Origin: Flavobacterium sp.
Lineage (GTDB): Bacteria > Bacteroidota > Bacteroidia > Flavobacteriales > Flavobacteriaceae
Assembly (NCBI RefSeq): GCF_021151785.1
Contig: NZ_JAGKWP010000004.1
Location: forward strand, 1-46,660
DNA length: 46,660 bases
Direction: 5' to 3'
The position numbers were made by a program, and so were the translations under genes. A model generated the notes under the pieces. It searched no databases. It saw only the letters and a program-made list of their open reading frames with translations, and was not told where the DNA came from. Below are positions 34,131 to 42,295 of this stretch, piece after piece (position 1 is the stretch's first letter; each line of letters starts with the position of its first letter).

Positions 34131-36011
34131 TTAACTTCTTCTTGAACGTTTTGCTTTATCAAATATCGATTTAGAATCGCCTCCAGTAGTTCTTCTATCA
34201 GCTCTACCTTCACTTCTTCTTCCGCTATCTCTAGAATCTGAACGTCTTTCGCTACCACTTTCTCTTCTTGAGCGACCTTCACCTCTTGGTGCGCTACCTT
34301 CTCTTCTAAAGCCACCTTCACGACTTCCACCGTCTCGTCCGCCTTCTCTTCTACCAGAGAAACCACCTTCGCGTTTTCTGTCTCTTCCTCCATGATCTCT
34401 TCTATTTTGGTTTTTAGCACCATCATTTTTAGAAATTTCAACATTGATTTTTCTTCCATTATGCTGAATATTATTTAAAACAGACATTACTTTATCTGCT
34501 AATTCAGCATCTGTATTAAAGAAAGAGAATCCTTCTTTTACATCTACTTTAAAAATGTCATCACGACCAACTTCTAACGTATCTCTCAAGAAGTCTTTCA
34601 ATTCCATCCATTCAAATCCGTCTCTCGCTCCAATATTAATAAAGTAACGAACCGCACCTGAAGTAGGAACCTCTCCTCCTTTACCTGGAATTTGAGTTAA
34701 ATCTTTCGATTTTTTATAATAATTTAAGAATCGGTTAAATTCAACAGAAACAACTCTTTTGATTAACTCTTCCTTATCTAAATCGCCTAAAATATCAAAG
34801 ATAGCCGGTAAATATGAATCAATAGCATGATCTGTTTCAGTATCTTTAATTTTATTAGCTAAGTGTAATAATTGAATTTCACAGATTTCCATTCCAGAAG
34901 GAATTGGTTTTTCTTCAAACTTCGTTTTAATGATTCTTTCAATAGCGTGAATTTTTCTGATTTCACTTTTCGTAATAATCACAAAAGAAGTACCCGATTT
35001 CCCTGCACGACCTGTACGACCTGAACGGTGCGTATAGGTTTCAATTTCATCTGGCAATTGGTAATTAATAACGTGCGTTACATTATCAACGTCAATTCCA
35101 CGGGCAGCTACATCAGTTGCTACTAACATTTGAATTTGACGACCACGGAATGATTTCATTACTGCATCACGTTGGGCTTGAGATAAATCTCCATGCAAAG
35201 CCGCAGCATTATATCCGTCTTCAATTAATTTTTCAGAAATAGCTTGTGTATCTCTTTTCGTTCTACAAAATATTACTGAGAAAATGTCTGGATTCGCATC
35301 AGCCAATCTTTTCAACGCTTCATAACGATCACGTGCATTAACCAAATAATATTCGTGTGAAATATTAGCTGAACTTGAATTTTTGTGTCCAACTGTAATT
35401 TCTTGTGGTTTGTTCATGAATTCTTTTGCAATTCTTGCTACTTCTTGTGGCATTGTTGCTGAGAATAACCATGTGTTTTTGTCTCTTGGTGTGTCTGATA
35501 AGATACTTGTAATATCTTCATAGAACCCCATGTTTAACATTTCGTCCGCCTCATCAAGAACACAGATGTTGATGTTTTTAATATTCACCATACCTCTGTT
35601 AATCATATCCTGCATTCTACCTGGAGTAGCCACAATAATTTGGGCTCCTCGCTTTACGTCACGTGCTTGATCATTAATACTCGCACCACCGTAAACCGCA
35701 ACGGTATATAAACCGTCAATGTATTTCGAGTATAATTTAATCTCGTTTGTAATTTGCAAACACAATTCTCTCGTTGGAGAAAGAATTAAAGCTTGTGTTT
35801 GTTTGTTGAAAGGATCAATTTTTTGGATTAATGGAAAACCAAAAGCTGCGGTTTTTCCTGTTCCTGTTTGGGCAAGAGCGACGATGTCTGTGTCTTCTTC
35901 CAATAATAGTGGGATTGCTTTCTCCTGTACTTCTGACGGGGTTTCGAATCCTAAATCACCTATTGCTTTTAACAAAGATTCGTTTAACCCTAATTGCTCA
36001 AATTTATTCAT
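34131..36011 (-). CDS. DEAD-box RNA helicase with DbpA-like RNA-binding domain and RG-rich tail
   Basis: A 626-residue helicase of the DeaD/CsdA type, probably for ribosome assembly or RNA turnover at low temperature. Visible motifs are AQTGTGKT (motif I), PTREL, TPGR, VLDEADEML (DEAD), LFSATMP (motif III) and HRSGRTGRAG (motif VI). A DbpA-like RNA-binding domain follows at about 460-535 (GEVPTSGAVRYFINIGARDGF). The last 80 residues are low complexity, rich in arginine, glycine, serine and aspartate. This tail keeps other frames open for more than 300 bp, and those are not genes. The promoter -7 element lies 21 bp upstream of the ATG. Confidence 0.93.
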   Translation of the reverse strand: MNKFEQLGLNESLLKAIGDLGFETPSEVQEKAIPLLLEEDTDIVALAQTGTGKTAAFGFPLIQKIDPFNKQTQALILSPTRELCLQITNEIKLYSKYIDGLYTVAVYGGASINDQARDVKRGAQIIVATPGRMQDMINRGMVNIKNINICVLDEADEMLNMGFYEDITSILSDTPRDKNTWLFSATMPQEVARIAKEFMNKPQEITVGHKNSSSANISHEYYLVNARDRYEALKRLADANPDIFSVIFCRTKRDTQAISEKLIEDGYNAAALHGDLSQAQRDAVMKSFRGRQIQMLVATDVAARGIDVDNVTHVINYQLPDEIETYTHRSGRTGRAGKSGTSFVIITKSEIRKIHAIERIIKTKFEEKPIPSGMEICEIQLLHLANKIKDTETDHAIDSYLPAIFDILGDLDKEELIKRVVSVEFNRFLNYYKKSKDLTQIPGKGGEVPTSGAVRYFINIGARDGFEWMELKDFLRDTLEVGRDDIFKVDVKEGFSFFNTDAELADKVMSVLNNIQHNGRKINVEISKNDGAKNQNRRDHGGRDRKREGGFSGRREGGRDGGSREGGFRREGSAPRGEGRSRRESGSERRSDSRDSGRRSEGRADRRTTGGDSKSIFDKAKRSRRS

Positions 36012-36032
36012 TCTGTATTTTTAAATTGGGTG

Positions 36033-36040
36033 CAAAGGTA
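36033..36040 (-). promoter_or_regulatory. -7 element of the DEAD-box helicase gene
   Basis: Read leftward, TACCTTTG fits TAnnTTTG and lies 21 bp before the ATG at 36011. No -33 TTG was seen at normal spacing. Confidence 0.65.
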
Positions 36041-36220
36041 CGCTTAATATATGGATTTTACTAATTATTCCCAATTATTTCCATTTTACATCCTAATAAT
36101 CAGATATTTACAACCTAATCACAATGAGAATTAGAAAGTTTTCTCCAAAGAATCAATCGTTATTCTTATTAAACCATAGAAATAAAACAATTAAACGCAA
36201 CAATAACCAAGAATGATTCC

Positions 36221-36228
36221 TAATTTTG
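36221..36228 (+). promoter_or_regulatory. -7 element of the TRIC-type channel gene
   Basis: TAATTTTG fits TAnnTTTG and ends 11 bp before the ATG at 36240. An ATG at 36213 in the same frame lies upstream of this element, so it cannot be on this transcript. Confidence 0.7.
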
Positions 36229-36239
36229 CAAATAAAAAA

Positions 36240-36842
36240 ATGTTTCATCTTCTTGATATCATTGGCACACTGTTTTTTGCAATTTCAGGTGTTTTAACAG
36301 GACTAAGCAAAAAATTAGATGCTTTTGGCGTATTTGTTATTGCTTTTGTAACTGCTCTTGGAGGTGGAACGCTAAGAGATATTTTAATTGGTAAAACTCC
36401 TGTTGGCTGGATGATTGACACCCATTACATTTACATTGTTGTACTTGGCGTTTGTATTTCCTTACTTTTTAGAAAAAAATTGGATCGTTTAAGAATATCT
36501 CTTTTTCTTTTTGACACAATAGGACTTGGAATTTTTACCATTATCGGTATAGAAAAGGGTATATTAAAAAATTTAGACCCTATGATTTGCATTGCTCTTG
36601 GCACAATGACTGCTAGTTTTGGCGGAGTAATTAGAGATATTTTATGCAATGAAATCCCTGTACTTTTTAGAAAAGAAATTTATGCTACCATTTGTATTGC
36701 TGGAGGATGTTTGTATTTTTTCCTGAAACAATTTCATTTAAACCAAGACCTACTCTATCTTTTAACCTCCTCTTTCATTATTACATTGCGTTTGTTAGCT
36801 GTCTATTATAAATGGAGTTTACCTCAACTTTACAAAGAGTAA
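36240..36842 (+). CDS. Trimeric intracellular cation channel (TRIC) family protein
   Basis: A 200-residue membrane protein of the UPF0126/TRIC-type family, with about seven helices in two related halves. Each half carries a glycine-rich arginine-aspartate signature: ALGGGTLRDILIG in the first and SFGGVIRDILCNE in the second. Bacterial TRIC proteins conduct potassium and other cations, but here that is inferred by family. The frame is open from an ATG at 36213, but the promoter element lies after it, so the ATG at 36240 (MFHLLDIIG) was chosen. The stop is immediately followed by the convergent rdgB stop. Confidence 0.85.
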   Translation: MFHLLDIIGTLFFAISGVLTGLSKKLDAFGVFVIAFVTALGGGTLRDILIGKTPVGWMIDTHYIYIVVLGVCISLLFRKKLDRLRISLFLFDTIGLGIFTIIGIEKGILKNLDPMICIALGTMTASFGGVIRDILCNEIPVLFRKEIYATICIAGGCLYFFLKQFHLNQDLLYLLTSSFIITLRLLAVYYKWSLPQLYKE

Positions 36843-37421
36843 TTACATCATTCTTTTTAAAAAATTGATTAACTTTTCTACAGCTTTTCCTCGATGACTA
36901 ATAGTCGATTTTTGCTGCATGGACATTTCTGCAAAAGTAACATCAAAACCTTCTGGTTGAAAAATAGGGTCGTAACCAAAACCTTCATTCCCTCTCTTTA
37001 CGGGAGTTATTATTCCTTTTACTATTCCTTCAAACAAGAAATGCTCACTTCCAAAATTAAGAGCTATTACGGTTTTAAATTGAGCGCTTCTATTGGATTG
37101 ATGTTCTAATTTTTGAAGAACCAAAGCCATATTATCGTCTGCATTTTTCTGTTCGCCCGCATAACGTGCAGAATACACACCGGGTTCCCCTTCTAAGGCA
37201 TCAATCTCTAAACCCGTATCATCAGCAAAACAAGACAGTCCATATTTATCATAAACATATTGAGCCTTTAAAATAGCATTTCCTTCAATAGTATCTGCGG
37301 TTTCAGGAATATCTTCAGTACAACCTATGTCTTGAAGAGAAACTATTTCAAATTTATCTCCAATTAATTGCTGAATTTCAGCTATTTTGTTTTTATTGTT
37401 GGATGCGAATACGAGTTTCAT
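36843..37421 (-). CDS. rdgB: dITP/XTP pyrophosphatase (RdgB/HAM1)
   Basis: A house-cleaning enzyme that hydrolyses non-canonical purine triphosphates such as dITP and XTP to monophosphates. The 192-residue length fits the family. The substrate loop is FASNNKNKIAEI at the N-terminus. FADDTGLEIDALEGEPGVYSARYAG carries the catalytic aspartates, and SHRGKAVEKL is the conserved C-terminal motif. It converges with the TRIC gene with no spacing. The upstream spacer to pyrD contains short tandem repeats. Confidence 0.94.
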   Translation of the reverse strand: MKLVFASNNKNKIAEIQQLIGDKFEIVSLQDIGCTEDIPETADTIEGNAILKAQYVYDKYGLSCFADDTGLEIDALEGEPGVYSARYAGEQKNADDNMALVLQKLEHQSNRSAQFKTVIALNFGSEHFLFEGIVKGIITPVKRGNEGFGYDPIFQPEGFDVTFAEMSMQQKSTISHRGKAVEKLINFLKRMM

Positions 37422-37434
37422 TTATTTAATTTTA

Positions 37435-37512
37435 AATGTGTCGATTTTCAATGTGTCGATTTTCAATATGCTAATAATTTACAATTGGCAAATTGTCGAA
37501 TTGACAAATTAA
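37435..37512. repeat. Short tandem and quasi-periodic repeats between pyrD and rdgB
   Basis: On the plus strand, two adjacent exact copies of the 15-bp unit AATGTGTCGATTTTC occupy 37435-37464, with a partial third copy to 37470. From about 37480 a run of related 8-bp units (leftward AATTTGTC, AATTCGAC, AATTTGCC) follows. No protein or stable RNA is seen. Simple low-complexity spacers of this kind occur in flavobacterial genomes, though I cannot check copy number here. Confidence 0.7.
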
Positions 37513-38543
37513 CCTAACAACTTCCTATTAATATCTTTAATCAACTGCGGCCCTTCGTAAATAAAACCAGTATACAACTGTAATAAACTAGCCCCAGCAT
37601 TTAACTTTTCAATAGCATCTTCTGCTGTATGTATACCACCAACTCCAATAATTGGAAAAGCATGATTACTTTTTTCTGCTAAAAAACGAATGACTTCAGT
37701 CGAACGTTTCGTTAATGGCTTACCAGACAATCCACCCGCTTCAATTTTGTTAACCGATTGCAAGCCTTCTCTAGATAATGTAGTATTGGTAGCAATAACT
37801 CCTGCAATTTTTGTATCATTTACAATTGCAATAATATCCAACAACTGCTCATTAGTTAAATCGGGAGCAATTTTTAATAAAATGGGTTTTCCCTTCGACA
37901 AGCTCAGGGTGACCGTTTTTTGGTTATTTAAATCTTGTAAGGTTTGTAATAATTTTGTTAGCGGTTCTCTATCCTGCAATTCTCTTAAACCTGGTGTATT
38001 TGGCGAACTTACATTTACAACGAAATAATCAACATAATCGTATAATGCATTAAAACAAATTACGTAATCTTCTGTAGCATTTTCATTTGGTGTGACTTTA
38101 TTTTTACCAATATTTCCACCAATTAAAACGTGTCCGTTGTTTTTCTTTAATCGCTCTACAGCCTCTAAAACACCACCGTTGTTAAAACCCATTCTATTAA
38201 TTATTCCGCTGTCTTCTTGCAAACGAAACAATCTTTTTTTAGGATTTCCGTCTTGTGCCTTTGGGGTTAATGTACCAATTTCTATAAATCCAAAACCTAA
38301 ATTTGACAATTCTTTGTACAATTTTGCATCTTTATCAAAACCAGCCGCTAACCCAACCGGATTTTTAAACTTTAAACCAAAAACTTCTCGTTCCAGACGC
38401 TTATCTTCGAATTGATAAAGCGAGTTAAAAACAGAAGAAACAATCGGAATTTTATTGATTACTCTTAAGGCTGAAAAGGTAAAATAGTGCACTTTCTCTG
38501 GATCGAAACAGAAAAGTAATGGACGGATAAGTAATTTATACAT
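37509..38543 (-). CDS. pyrD: Dihydroorotate dehydrogenase (quinone), class 2
   Basis: This FMN enzyme oxidises dihydroorotate to orotate and passes electrons to membrane quinone, here probably menaquinone. The N-terminus MYKLLIRPLLFCFDPEKVH is the class 2 membrane-contact helix. NVSSPNTPGLRELQ carries the catalytic serine, and VGGIHTAEDA is in the FMN phosphate region. The longest frame starts upstream, but the -7 element lies within it, so the ATG at 38543 (344 residues) was chosen. Residues VTLSLSKG just before KPILLKIAPD are encoded by the 23-bp REP-like repeat, which looks like an in-frame insertion in a loop. Confidence 0.94.
   Translation of the reverse strand: MYKLLIRPLLFCFDPEKVHYFTFSALRVINKIPIVSSVFNSLYQFEDKRLEREVFGLKFKNPVGLAAGFDKDAKLYKELSNLGFGFIEIGTLTPKAQDGNPKKRLFRLQEDSGIINRMGFNNGGVLEAVERLKKNNGHVLIGGNIGKNKVTPNENATEDYVICFNALYDYVDYFVVNVSSPNTPGLRELQDREPLTKLLQTLQDLNNQKTVTLSLSKGKPILLKIAPDLTNEQLLDIIAIVNDTKIAGVIATNTTLSREGLQSVNKIEAGGLSGKPLTKRSTEVIRFLAEKSNHAFPIIGVGGIHTAEDAIEKLNAGASLLQLYTGFIYEGPQLIKDINRKLLG
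37891..37913 (+). repeat. 23-bp REP-like repeat, copy 2 (inside pyrD)
   Basis: This is identical over all 23 bp, in the same orientation, to 20983-21005. Because pyrD is read leftward, it is translated here as VTLSLSKG, whereas in purL it gives TLRQAQGD. It lies before the conserved KPILLKIAPD segment. Confidence 0.85.
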
Positions 38544-38561
38544 GTTGTTGTGTTGTTTGCA

Positions 38562-38569
38562 CAAAGTTA
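38562..38569 (-). promoter_or_regulatory. -7 element of pyrD
   Basis: Read leftward, TAACTTTG fits TAnnTTTG and lies 18 bp before the ATG at 38543. An upstream extension of the frame would begin before this element, so it was rejected. Confidence 0.7.
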
Positions 38570-38695
38570 AAAAATTATTAGTTATAGCCCGCACATAACA
38601 AAATGAAATTCTTTTGTCTCAGAAACATCATAATAACAAAAAAAAGAGTAGCTCAAAATTTAATACTTTTTAACAGATTTCTAAAAAACAATTCA

Positions 38696-38703
38696 TACAT
38701 TTG
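38696..38703 (+). promoter_or_regulatory. -7 element of the YgiD-like dioxygenase gene
   Basis: TACATTTG fits TAnnTTTG. The last five bases are part of the palindrome at 38699-38714, so a bound regulator would block the promoter. Confidence 0.65.
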
Positions 38704-38714
38704 TATATACAAAT
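38699..38714. promoter_or_regulatory. Perfect 16-bp palindrome, probable operator
   Basis: ATTTGTATATACAAAT reads the same on both strands and covers the -7 element and probable transcription start. A second inverted repeat follows at 38714-38732 (TATCAATT, 3 bp, AATTGATA). It suggests repression by a dimeric regulator, possibly of the MarR or HxlR type; the regulator is not in this window. Confidence 0.65.
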
Positions 38715-38732
38715 ATCAATTAAAAATTGATA
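38714..38732. repeat. Inverted repeat in the leader of the dioxygenase gene
   Basis: TATCAATT and AATTGATA form a perfect 8-bp inverted repeat with a 3-bp centre, ending 4 bp before the ATG at 38737. It may be a second operator half or a leader hairpin near the ribosome binding site. Confidence 0.6.
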
Positions 38733-38736
38733 CCAG

Positions 38737-39621
38737 ATGAACAGAAAACAATTTTTAGGAATTTTAGGTTTAGCACCACTATTTTATGCTATGAAAAATT
38801 TAAATCAACTTTACGACTATAAAGATCAATTACCCAATACAGAAAAAATGCCTGTCTTGTTTTTAGGACATGGAAGTCCTATGAATGCCATTGAAGAAAA
38901 TGAGTTTGTAGCTGGATTTAGAACTATCGCCAAAACCATCCCTACTCCAACAGCAATTTTATGTATTTCGGCACATTGGTACACGAAAGGAACGAAAGTC
39001 ACCGCTATGGATGTACCACAAACGATTCATGATTTTGGTGGATTTCCAAAAGAGCTTTTCGAAGTTCAATATCCGGCTAAAGGTTCACCTGAATTGGCTC
39101 AATTCACTAAAGAACTTTTACTGCCTACAGAGGTAGAATTAAATCACGATTGGGGACTAGATCATGGTGCTTGGAGTGTAATTAAACACTTGTATCCAAA
39201 CGCAAATATTCCGGTAATCCAAATGAGTATTGATTACGGTTTAGCTCCAGAAAAACATTTTCAATTGGCTCAAAAACTACAAGCCTTACGAAACAAAGGC
39301 ATTTTAATTATAGGTAGCGGCAACATCATTCATAATTTAAGACTGGTAGATTGGGCAAATTTTAACAAAGATAATCACGCTTACGATTGGGCCAAAGAAG
39401 CACATGCTGATTTCAATAAGTATATGTTAGAAGGGGATTTTAAATCGTTGATTAACTATCAAAACCACAGTACAGCATGGAATTTAGCCATACCCACACC
39501 CGATCATTATTTACCTTTATTATACACCTTAGGATTGAAAAACAACAATGAAGAATTACTGTTGTTTAATGATAAGTTTGTAGCCGGTTCATTAAGTATG
39601 ACGTCGGTGAAAATTGGGTAA
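38737..39621 (+). CDS. ygiD: Extradiol ring-cleavage dioxygenase (LigB family, YgiD-like)
   Basis: A 294-residue class III extradiol dioxygenase related to E. coli YgiD and plant DOPA dioxygenases. The metal-binding histidines lie in FLGHGSPMNAIEE and CISAHWYTKG, and the DHGAWSVIKHLYP stretch is typical. It would cleave a catechol such as DOPA with oxygen, but the physiological substrate in bacteria is unclear. The N-terminus (MNRKQFLGILGLAPLF) looks like a short, Tat-like or membrane-facing start but lacks a clear twin arginine. The ATG is supported by the promoter before it. Two inverted repeats in the promoter region suggest tight regulation. Confidence 0.87.
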   Translation: MNRKQFLGILGLAPLFYAMKNLNQLYDYKDQLPNTEKMPVLFLGHGSPMNAIEENEFVAGFRTIAKTIPTPTAILCISAHWYTKGTKVTAMDVPQTIHDFGGFPKELFEVQYPAKGSPELAQFTKELLLPTEVELNHDWGLDHGAWSVIKHLYPNANIPVIQMSIDYGLAPEKHFQLAQKLQALRNKGILIIGSGNIIHNLRLVDWANFNKDNHAYDWAKEAHADFNKYMLEGDFKSLINYQNHSTAWNLAIPTPDHYLPLLYTLGLKNNNEELLLFNDKFVAGSLSMTSVKIG

Positions 39622-39628
39622 AAAATCA

Positions 39629-39707
39629 TTTGTCCTTCTGAACTTGATTAAAATTTGATATGCGAATCAATTGGATTTTGATTTTGAAACAAGTTCAGAA
39701 AGACAAA
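39629..39707. repeat. Large inverted repeat between convergent genes, REP-like
   Basis: An 18-bp arm (TTTGTCCTTCTGAACTTG, 39629-39646) pairs with its complement at 39690-39707, with one mismatch that becomes a G-T pair in the leftward RNA. A T run follows leftward, so it may end exbD transcription. The arm contains TTCTGAACTTG, which resembles the widespread flavobacterial REP-like sequence family. Confidence 0.75.
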
Positions 39708-39716
39708 AAAGCTCTA

Positions 39717-40112
39717 TTATTTCGGATTAGTTGCTATAACAAACTTCATGTTATTCTTCACACCAATTTGAAGGACATCTACCAAATCTTGCACTTGCAA
39801 ATTAAACGGAATTCGAACCACAACGGTTTGTTCTTTATCGTTACCTACTTTTGCCAGCAATTCTTTTTCTAATTCTTCAAAAGCGACAGGTTGTTTATCA
39901 ATAAAGTATTGTTTTTCTTCCGTTACCGAAATACTCACATGTTGTTTATTCGTTTTCTCATTTACTTTCGATTTTGGCAAAGTCATTTTAATCACATTGG
40001 GGTTGGCCAACGTGGAAATGATCAAAAAGAACAACAACAAAAAGAACATGATGTCACTCATTGAGGACGCATGAACTTCTGCATGAAAACGTTTATTTCT
40101 TTTAATTGCCAT
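39717..40112 (-). CDS. exbD: Biopolymer transport protein ExbD
   Basis: A 131-residue inner-membrane protein with one transmembrane helix (about 19-35) and a periplasmic domain. The conserved proton-carrying aspartate is D20 in MSDIMFFLLLFF. With ExbB it uses proton motive force to energise TonB or a related process. The start overlaps the exbB end by 11 bp, so the two are translated together. No tonB gene adjoins the pair. Confidence 0.9.
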   Translation of the reverse strand: MAIKRNKRFHAEVHASSMSDIMFFLLLFFLIISTLANPNVIKMTLPKSKVNEKTNKQHVSISVTEEKQYFIDKQPVAFEELEKELLAKVGNDKEQTVVVRIPFNLQVQDLVDVLQIGVKNNMKFVIATNPK

Positions 40113-40818
40113 GGTTCGGTCTTTGAATAATATTTACAAATTCTAATACTTGCTTTTGAACATTTAACATAAAATGATCAATTTTTCCATTTAATAAATG
40201 GTAACCGGCATAAGCAAAAAGTCCAACAATAAGACCCGCGCCTGACGAAATCATTTTTTCATACAATCCTCCAGAAATATTACCAATACTAATATTTTCA
40301 GTAATTGAAATGCTATAGAAAATTTTAATTACACCACCAATAGTTCCCACGAAACCTAAAGTAGGCGCCATACCCGCAATTAAACCTAAATGCCCTAGTC
40401 GCTTCTCCATTTCACCTAATTCAATTTGTGCTTGGCGCTCCATATTCGATTCAATTTCAGATATAGGACGACCAATAGTCATAACACCTTCCCTTACTAC
40501 TCTTGCATTGGCATTATCCAATCGTTCGGCAGCCCCTAAAGCTAATTCTATATTACCATTATTTAAATGGGTACGTACTTCTTTCAATAAAAAATTATCA
40601 GTTTTAGTGGTTTTACTAATATACATAGTACGTTCTACAATAACATATATCGTATAGAACAATAAAATTGCAATTGGGATAATAAAAAATCCACCTTTAA
40701 AAATAAATTCTAAAACTGAAATTTCAGTATTTGGTTTGGCTGTTTCTGCTGCATTGGCAACCTGATTTGCCGCATTCGCTAAAGTATCAACTGTGGCTTG
40801 TAAAAAAAATCCAATCAT
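40102..40818 (-). CDS. exbB: MotA/TolQ/ExbB proton channel family protein
   Basis: A 238-residue proton channel subunit with three predicted helices. The first is at about 37-62 (GGFFIIPIAILLFYTIYVIVE), and the other two are at about 145-170 and 190-220. The family phrase LIAGMAPTLGFVGTIGGVIKIFYSI is present. The N-terminus has an extended alanine- and asparagine-rich region before the first helix. It is paired with exbD. A -7-like element TATCTTTA (40856-40863, one mismatch) lies upstream. Confidence 0.9.
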   Translation of the reverse strand: MIGFFLQATVDTLANAANQVANAAETAKPNTEISVLEFIFKGGFFIIPIAILLFYTIYVIVERTMYISKTTKTDNFLLKEVRTHLNNGNIELALGAAERLDNANARVVREGVMTIGRPISEIESNMERQAQIELGEMEKRLGHLGLIAGMAPTLGFVGTIGGVIKIFYSISITENISIGNISGGLYEKMISSGAGLIVGLFAYAGYHLLNGKIDHFMLNVQKQVLEFVNIIQRPNHGN

Positions 40819-40942
40819 AAAACGAATAAGTTAATATTTATATTCAAATTTGCACTAAAGATACAGTATTCTATAAATAGTAAAACTAAAATTTTATTAA
40901 AATATTGTTTTTAGCATATTTAAAAAACAAAAATATTCCTTT

Positions 40943-42157
40943 ATGACTTATACTGAAACCTTAAATTGGCTTTATAATCAGTTACCTATGTTCCAAAATG
41001 TAGGAGCGGCAGCTTACAAAAAGGATTTAACAAATACCCTAGCTTTAACCAAGCATCTAGGAAATCCTGAAACTAAATTTAAATCCATACATGTTGCAGG
41101 AACAAACGGGAAAGGATCTACTTCAAGTATGCTAGCATCTGTATTTATGGAAGCTGGTTATAAAGTTGGGCTATACACCTCTCCGCACCTAAAAGATTTC
41201 AGAGAACGAATTACCATAAATGGCAGACAAATCAGTAAAGCTTATGTTCAAAAATTTGTACTGCAAAATAAAAGTTTTTTTGAGAATCATCATTTAAGTT
41301 TTTTTGAAATGACTGTTGGACTAGCTTTTCAATATTTTGCAGAAAAGAAAGTTGATATTGCTATAATAGAAGTAGGCATGGGTGGAAGATTAGATTCTAC
41401 CAACATCATTACTCCTTTAGTATCCGTAATAACCAACATTGGATTTGACCATATGCAATTTTTGGGCTCCACCTTAGAAGCAATTGCGAGTGAAAAAGCA
41501 GGGATAATTAAACCAAATATTCCAGTTGTGATAGGTGAATACACTAAAGAGACTAAAACTGTATTTATTGAAAAAGCAAAATCGGGTTCAAGTGAAATTA
41601 TTTTTGTAGAAGATGAAAACATTCCTGATTACCCTTCTGAATTAAAAGGTGAATATCAAATAAAAAATAAAAAAACCGTTGTTGCCACTTGTGAAATTGC
41701 TAAAAAACATTTCCATATAGTGAACGAACACATTAAAAATGGAATAAAAAATGTAGTAACTAATACAGGTTTAAAAGGCCGATGGCAAATTTTACAAACA
41801 AATCCAAAAGTTATTTGCGACACTGCCCATAACAGTCATGGCTTAAAAATAGTATTACATCAATTAGAAAAAGAAACTCCATCACGTTTGCATATTGTTT
41901 TAGGTGTAGTAAATGATAAAGATTTAAAGAGTATCCTCCCTTTATTTCCTAAAAATGCAACGTATTATTTTTGCAAGCCAAAAGTACAACGGGGCTTAGA
42001 TGAAAAAATCCTTCAAAAAGAAGCTGGAAAATACAATTTAATTGGAAAAGCGTATTCTTCTGTATTGAAAGCTAAAAATGCAGCACTAAAAACAGCATCA
42101 AAAGAAGATATTATCTATGTAGGAGGAAGTACATTTGTAGTAGCAGAACTAATTTAA
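40943..42157 (+). CDS. folC: Folylpolyglutamate synthase / dihydrofolate synthase
   Basis: This Mur-ligase-family enzyme adds glutamate to dihydropteroate and to folates. The 404-residue protein has the P-loop GTNGKGS at 53-59, the substrate stretch VGLYTSPHLKDFRERI and IAIIEVGMGGRLDSTN. The C-terminal domain has CDTAHNSHG and HIVLGVVNDKD. It is divergent from exbB across 124 bp and is followed by tRNA-Val after about 140 bp. I see no obvious TAnnTTTG element before the ATG. Confidence 0.94.
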   Translation: MTYTETLNWLYNQLPMFQNVGAAAYKKDLTNTLALTKHLGNPETKFKSIHVAGTNGKGSTSSMLASVFMEAGYKVGLYTSPHLKDFRERITINGRQISKAYVQKFVLQNKSFFENHHLSFFEMTVGLAFQYFAEKKVDIAIIEVGMGGRLDSTNIITPLVSVITNIGFDHMQFLGSTLEAIASEKAGIIKPNIPVVIGEYTKETKTVFIEKAKSGSSEIIFVEDENIPDYPSELKGEYQIKNKKTVVATCEIAKKHFHIVNEHIKNGIKNVVTNTGLKGRWQILQTNPKVICDTAHNSHGLKIVLHQLEKETPSRLHIVLGVVNDKDLKSILPLFPKNATYYFCKPKVQRGLDEKILQKEAGKYNLIGKAYSSVLKAKNAALKTASKEDIIYVGGSTFVVAELI

Positions 42158-42229
42158 AAAAAAATTAAATTTTATTTTTCTGACTACGAGCAACTTAAAA
42201 ATTAATTTACAATTTTTTAAAAATAATGC

Positions 42230-42259
42230 TTGCAAATATGAAAAACCGCTGTATATTTG
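42230..42259 (+). promoter_or_regulatory. Promoter of tRNA-Val
   Basis: TTG (42230-42232), a 19-bp spacer and TATATTTG (42252-42259) match the consensus. The tRNA begins 37 bp after the -7 element. Confidence 0.72.
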
Positions 42260-42295
42260 CACTCGTAATAATGAAACAAATTATTATACTAAATA

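Noticed and set aside
34094..34459. A 121-residue open frame overlapping the helicase tail
   Set aside because: It lies in the low-complexity arginine- and glycine-rich end of the DEAD-box helicase gene, which keeps other frames open by composition. It has no promoter and no recognisable domain.
37435..37512. A CRISPR array
   Set aside because: The units are only 15 and 8 bp, adjacent without unique spacers, and no cas genes are present.
39660..39872. A 70-residue frame between the dioxygenase and exbD
   Set aside because: It starts in the inverted repeat and runs antisense through exbD, with no signal or promoter.
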